Source: Microthrixaceae bacterium
GTDB taxonomy: Bacteria > Actinomycetota > Acidimicrobiia > Acidimicrobiales > Microtrichaceae
Assembly (NCBI GenBank): GCA_019694615.1
Contig: JAIBBP010000281.1
Span: forward strand, 1-64,000
DNA: 64,000 nt
Direction: 5' to 3'
Under the pieces are notes generated by a model. It ran no database searches. It saw nothing but the letters and a program-made list of their open reading frames with translations, and was not told where the DNA came from. Within the stretch, counting starts at the first letter, position 1; each line of letters opens with the position of its first letter. Positions 62,327 to 64,000 of this stretch are shown piece after piece. Made by a program: the position numbers and the translations under genes.

Positions 62327-63235
62327 TCACGCGGGTTCGCTCAGCGCCCGACTCATCCGAATCACGTGGTCAGGATCGCCGGTGATCTGTTTGTAGGTGA
62401 ACCGGCTTGTGCGGTATTTGTGAAACACCGCCAGCTGATCACGGAGCCGATCCGACTCGAACGAGTCGTTGCGGATGTGAAACTTGCGACCGTCGAGTTC
62501 GACGATCGACTTCACGTCCACGAACATCGCGTCGACACGGCCCGGTTGCCGTTCTGCCCACGGGGCGGTGACCTGCATCGTCGGGAGCGGAATTCCGGCT
62601 TCCCTGAGAAGGTCGAGGTACATCCGTTCGAGTTCGGACTCGGTCGGAGGATCTCCTTCGATGCGCTGAAGGACTCGGCGAGCGCGACTGATCCCAGGTC
62701 GTCCCCGACCGGCCAACGAGCGGAACATTTCCTCGAGTTCGTCCCACGAGAGTCGCCCCGCCACGAGCTCGTCCTCGATCACGCGCTGTAGGCGGGCGTC
62801 ACCGACGACGGTCGCGAGATCGATGCAGGTGCGGGCCCGAGTTGTGTGAGGTATCCCGTTGGTCGAGGTGATGTGTTCGGGAGGAAGGAAGCATGTGCGT
62901 CGAACCCGGACCCCTGAGAGACGCTGGTGTCGTTCAAGCGTCGTGAGCAGCGTGACGTGCGGGGTCTCCCGAAAGCCGAACAGGCGGAGAATTCGACCGC
63001 TCGCTTCGTGTCCGAGCGGCGCACCGGGCAAGGCGAGCGTGGCAGCGAGCGCCTCCTGCCTCCACGTCTGTGGTGCGCCGGCGACCGCGAACACATGGCG
63101 GTGGCGTCGCTCCAACACGCCGGCCGTAAGGCGGGTTCTCAATTGATGCTCGGTCATCCCGAGCTCGTTCATTACCTCGGACGTGACGATGCCAAGGGTG
63201 CGACGCGCTGCGATCGCGAGTTCGCGGTCGAGCAT
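62327..63235 (-). CDS. AbiEi-like winged-helix plus DUF559 nuclease-domain protein
   Basis: 302 residues from ATG 63235. The N-terminus (IAARRTLGIVTSEVMNELGMTEHQLRTRLTAGVLERRHRHVFAVAG) matches the AbiEi antitoxin winged helix; the C-terminus carries the Vsr-like core VDVKSIVELDGRKFH (near residues 240-253) and SFESDRLRDQL. Alternative start ATG 63313 has a GAGGAG site but its 26 added codons have low GC3. No AbiEii toxin is adjacent, so the antitoxin label is only structural. Flanked on both sides by family 3 palindromes. Confidence 0.75.
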   Translation of the reverse strand: MLDRELAIAARRTLGIVTSEVMNELGMTEHQLRTRLTAGVLERRHRHVFAVAGAPQTWRQEALAATLALPGAPLGHEASGRILRLFGFRETPHVTLLTTLERHQRLSGVRVRRTCFLPPEHITSTNGIPHTTRARTCIDLATVVGDARLQRVIEDELVAGRLSWDELEEMFRSLAGRGRPGISRARRVLQRIEGDPPTESELERMYLDLLREAGIPLPTMQVTAPWAERQPGRVDAMFVDVKSIVELDGRKFHIRNDSFESDRLRDQLAVFHKYRTSRFTYKQITGDPDHVIRMSRALSEPA

Positions 63236-63327
63236 GTTCCTGCCGTTCTGTCGAGCGTGTGCGCGATGGCCATGCAGGGGAAGATGCCCGACCGTAGCGG
63301 TGCGCCCCTCCATCGCCAAACGCTCCT

Positions 63328-63378
63328 CGAACCGTGGGGAAAATCCGCGGACAGGTCTCCGAGTTTCCCCACGGTTCG
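63328..63378. repeat. Palindromic repeat, family 3, copy 2 (decayed)
   Basis: 15-bp perfect outer arms (63328-63342/63364-63378), then mismatches inside; 51 nt. The right half ACAGGTCTCCGAGTTTCCCC equals that of 62287-62306, while the left half has changed. Confidence 0.8.
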
Positions 63379-63416
63379 GCGTCGCTGAGCGGCGGCACTG
63401 GGGCAGACTCGTCGCT

Positions 63417-64000
63417 ATGGCGAACGAGATGCAGACGCGCAACTTCATCGGTGGTGAGTTTCGGGACGCGGCGAACGGTGCTGTTGACGAAGTGTTGAAC
63501 CCGGCGACGGGCGAGGTGATCGCTGAGGTGGCGTCGAGCGGCACCGCCGACGCTGCGGCGGCCGTCGACGCTGCGGCGGCGGCATTCGACTCGTGGCGCA
63601 AGACGACCCCTCGCGAGCGCTTCGAGATGATCACGAAGCTGGCCGACGCCATCGAAGCGGACCTCCCCGAGCTCAAACGCCTCGAATCACTGAACGTCGG
63701 AAAGCCGGTGTCGATCATCGACTTCGAGTTCGACCTCACCGTCGACAACTTCCGGTTCTTCGCTGCCGCGGCGCGCTTTCAGGAAGGTCGCGCCGCGGGG
63801 GAGTACCTCGACGACCACACGTCGTTCGTTCGCCGTGATCCCATCGGCGTCGTCGCCGGCATCGCGCCGTGGAATTACCCGCTCAACATGGCGACGTGGA
63901 AGATCGGGCCGGCGATCGCGGCGGGTAACACCATGGTCCTCAAGCCGTCGGAGCTGACCCCGCTCACCGCGCTGCGGCTCGCCGAGCTGTCGGCCGACAT
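63417..64000 (+). CDS. patD: Aldehyde dehydrogenase, gamma-aminobutyraldehyde type, 3' end outside window
   Basis: 194 residues visible from ATG 63417, open to the edge. NFIGGEFRDAANGAVDEVLNPATGEVIAEV near residue 9, FRFFAAAARFQEGRAAGEYLDDHTSFVRRDPIGVVAGIAPWNYPLNMATWKIGPAIAAGNTMVLKPSELTPLTALRLAEL follow the E. coli PatD/YdcW pattern. The catalytic cysteine and glutamate lie beyond the window. It would oxidise 4-aminobutanal to GABA with NAD+, matching a PuuB-like oxidase nearby. A weak CAGACT -10 sits 7 nt upstream. Confidence 0.85.
   Translation, partial: MANEMQTRNFIGGEFRDAANGAVDEVLNPATGEVIAEVASSGTADAAAAVDAAAAAFDSWRKTTPRERFEMITKLADAIEADLPELKRLESLNVGKPVSIIDFEFDLTVDNFRFFAAAARFQEGRAAGEYLDDHTSFVRRDPIGVVAGIAPWNYPLNMATWKIGPAIAAGNTMVLKPSELTPLTALRLAELSAD

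Larger units (their letters stand above)
62264..63378 (-). mobile_element. Candidate palindrome-bounded unit with Vsr-like nuclease
   Basis: A 1.1-kb segment whose two ends are 51-nt palindromes of the same sequence family and whose only gene encodes an AbiEi-type winged helix fused to a DUF559 (Vsr-like) nuclease domain. This recalls REP-flanked transposase units, with a different enzyme. No target duplication can be seen by eye. Mobility is a hypothesis. Confidence 0.35.

Noticed and set aside
63235-63313. Longer start (ATG 63313) for the AbiEi/DUF559 gene
   Set aside because: A GAGGAG site exists, but the extra 26 codons have low GC3 and no similarity to the AbiEi N-terminus; kept as an alternative only.

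Overview
The window is dense, G+C-rich DNA from the chromosome of what is most probably an actinobacterium. Supporting signs are enzyme families typical of F420-using and mycothiol-using actinobacteria (deazaflavin-type nitroreductase, F420-type LLM oxidoreductase, mycothiol-dependent isomerase-like protein), an Rv0909-like antitoxin, many GTG starts and frequent ATGA/GTGA overlaps. At least fifteen first genes of transcription units have a -10-like hexamer ending only 6-9 nt before the start codon, which points to leaderless mRNAs. A member of Acidimicrobiia (Ilumatobacter-like) is my guess, but this is inference only. No rRNA, tRNA, CRISPR array, integrase or recognisable IS transposase was seen.

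Layout. 1-6.1 kb: DUF1385 membrane protein (cut by the edge), class III aminotransferase, SDR, Lrp/AsnC regulator, DDN-type oxidoreductase, AI-2E permease, small membrane protein, PlsC-like acyltransferase. 6.1-8.5 kb (-): overlapping operon of phosphatidylcholine-synthase-like protein, UppP and a GNAT. 8.5-13.7 kb: HemW-like radical SAM protein, a coiled-coil protein, class I fumarase and two small membrane proteins. 13.8-16.3 kb: four tandem paralogous lipoproteins with a recent 641-bp duplication. 16.4-19.5 kb (-): gnd-zwf-pgl, the whole oxidative pentose phosphate branch. 19.6-25.2 kb: Kelch-like protein, BrkB, SpoIID/LytB, Maf and Dus. 25.3-33.8 kb: DpaL-like lyase, mycothiol-type protein, VAT1-like reductase, RarD, LLM oxidoreductase, beta-propeller lipoprotein, HMG-CoA lyase and a methyltransferase.

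33.8-40.7 kb (-) is the most interesting metabolic locus. A StlD/DarB-type ketosynthase, a heme-oxygenase-like diiron protein with a full ligand set, an unrecognised 301-aa protein and an RND/MMPL exporter are joined by 1-4 nt overlaps. A VOC protein and a PLP decarboxylase follow. This looks like a small specialised-lipid pathway with its own exporter. 41.1-46.5 kb holds a glutamate-type dehydrogenase and, divergently, a four-gene ABC exporter preceded by a 10-codon leader ORF. 46.5-50 kb: DMT permease, alkanesulfonate monooxygenase-like protein and Zn alcohol dehydrogenase. 50.1-55.9 kb: a complete oligopeptide/dipeptide ABC importer. 56-64 kb: HerA-like ATPase, Rv0909-like antitoxin, PuuB-like amine oxidase, two CitE/malyl-CoA-lyase-family proteins, an AbiEi/DUF559 protein and the start of an aminobutyraldehyde-type dehydrogenase.

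The strongest unexplained signal is ten 49-56 nt palindromes scattered through the window. They fall into at least three sequence families but share nearly one length. They lie at convergent, codirectional and divergent boundaries and sometimes run into gene ends. Two of one family flank the gene for the Vsr-like (DUF559) protein at 62.3-63.4 kb, suggesting a palindrome-bounded mobile unit.
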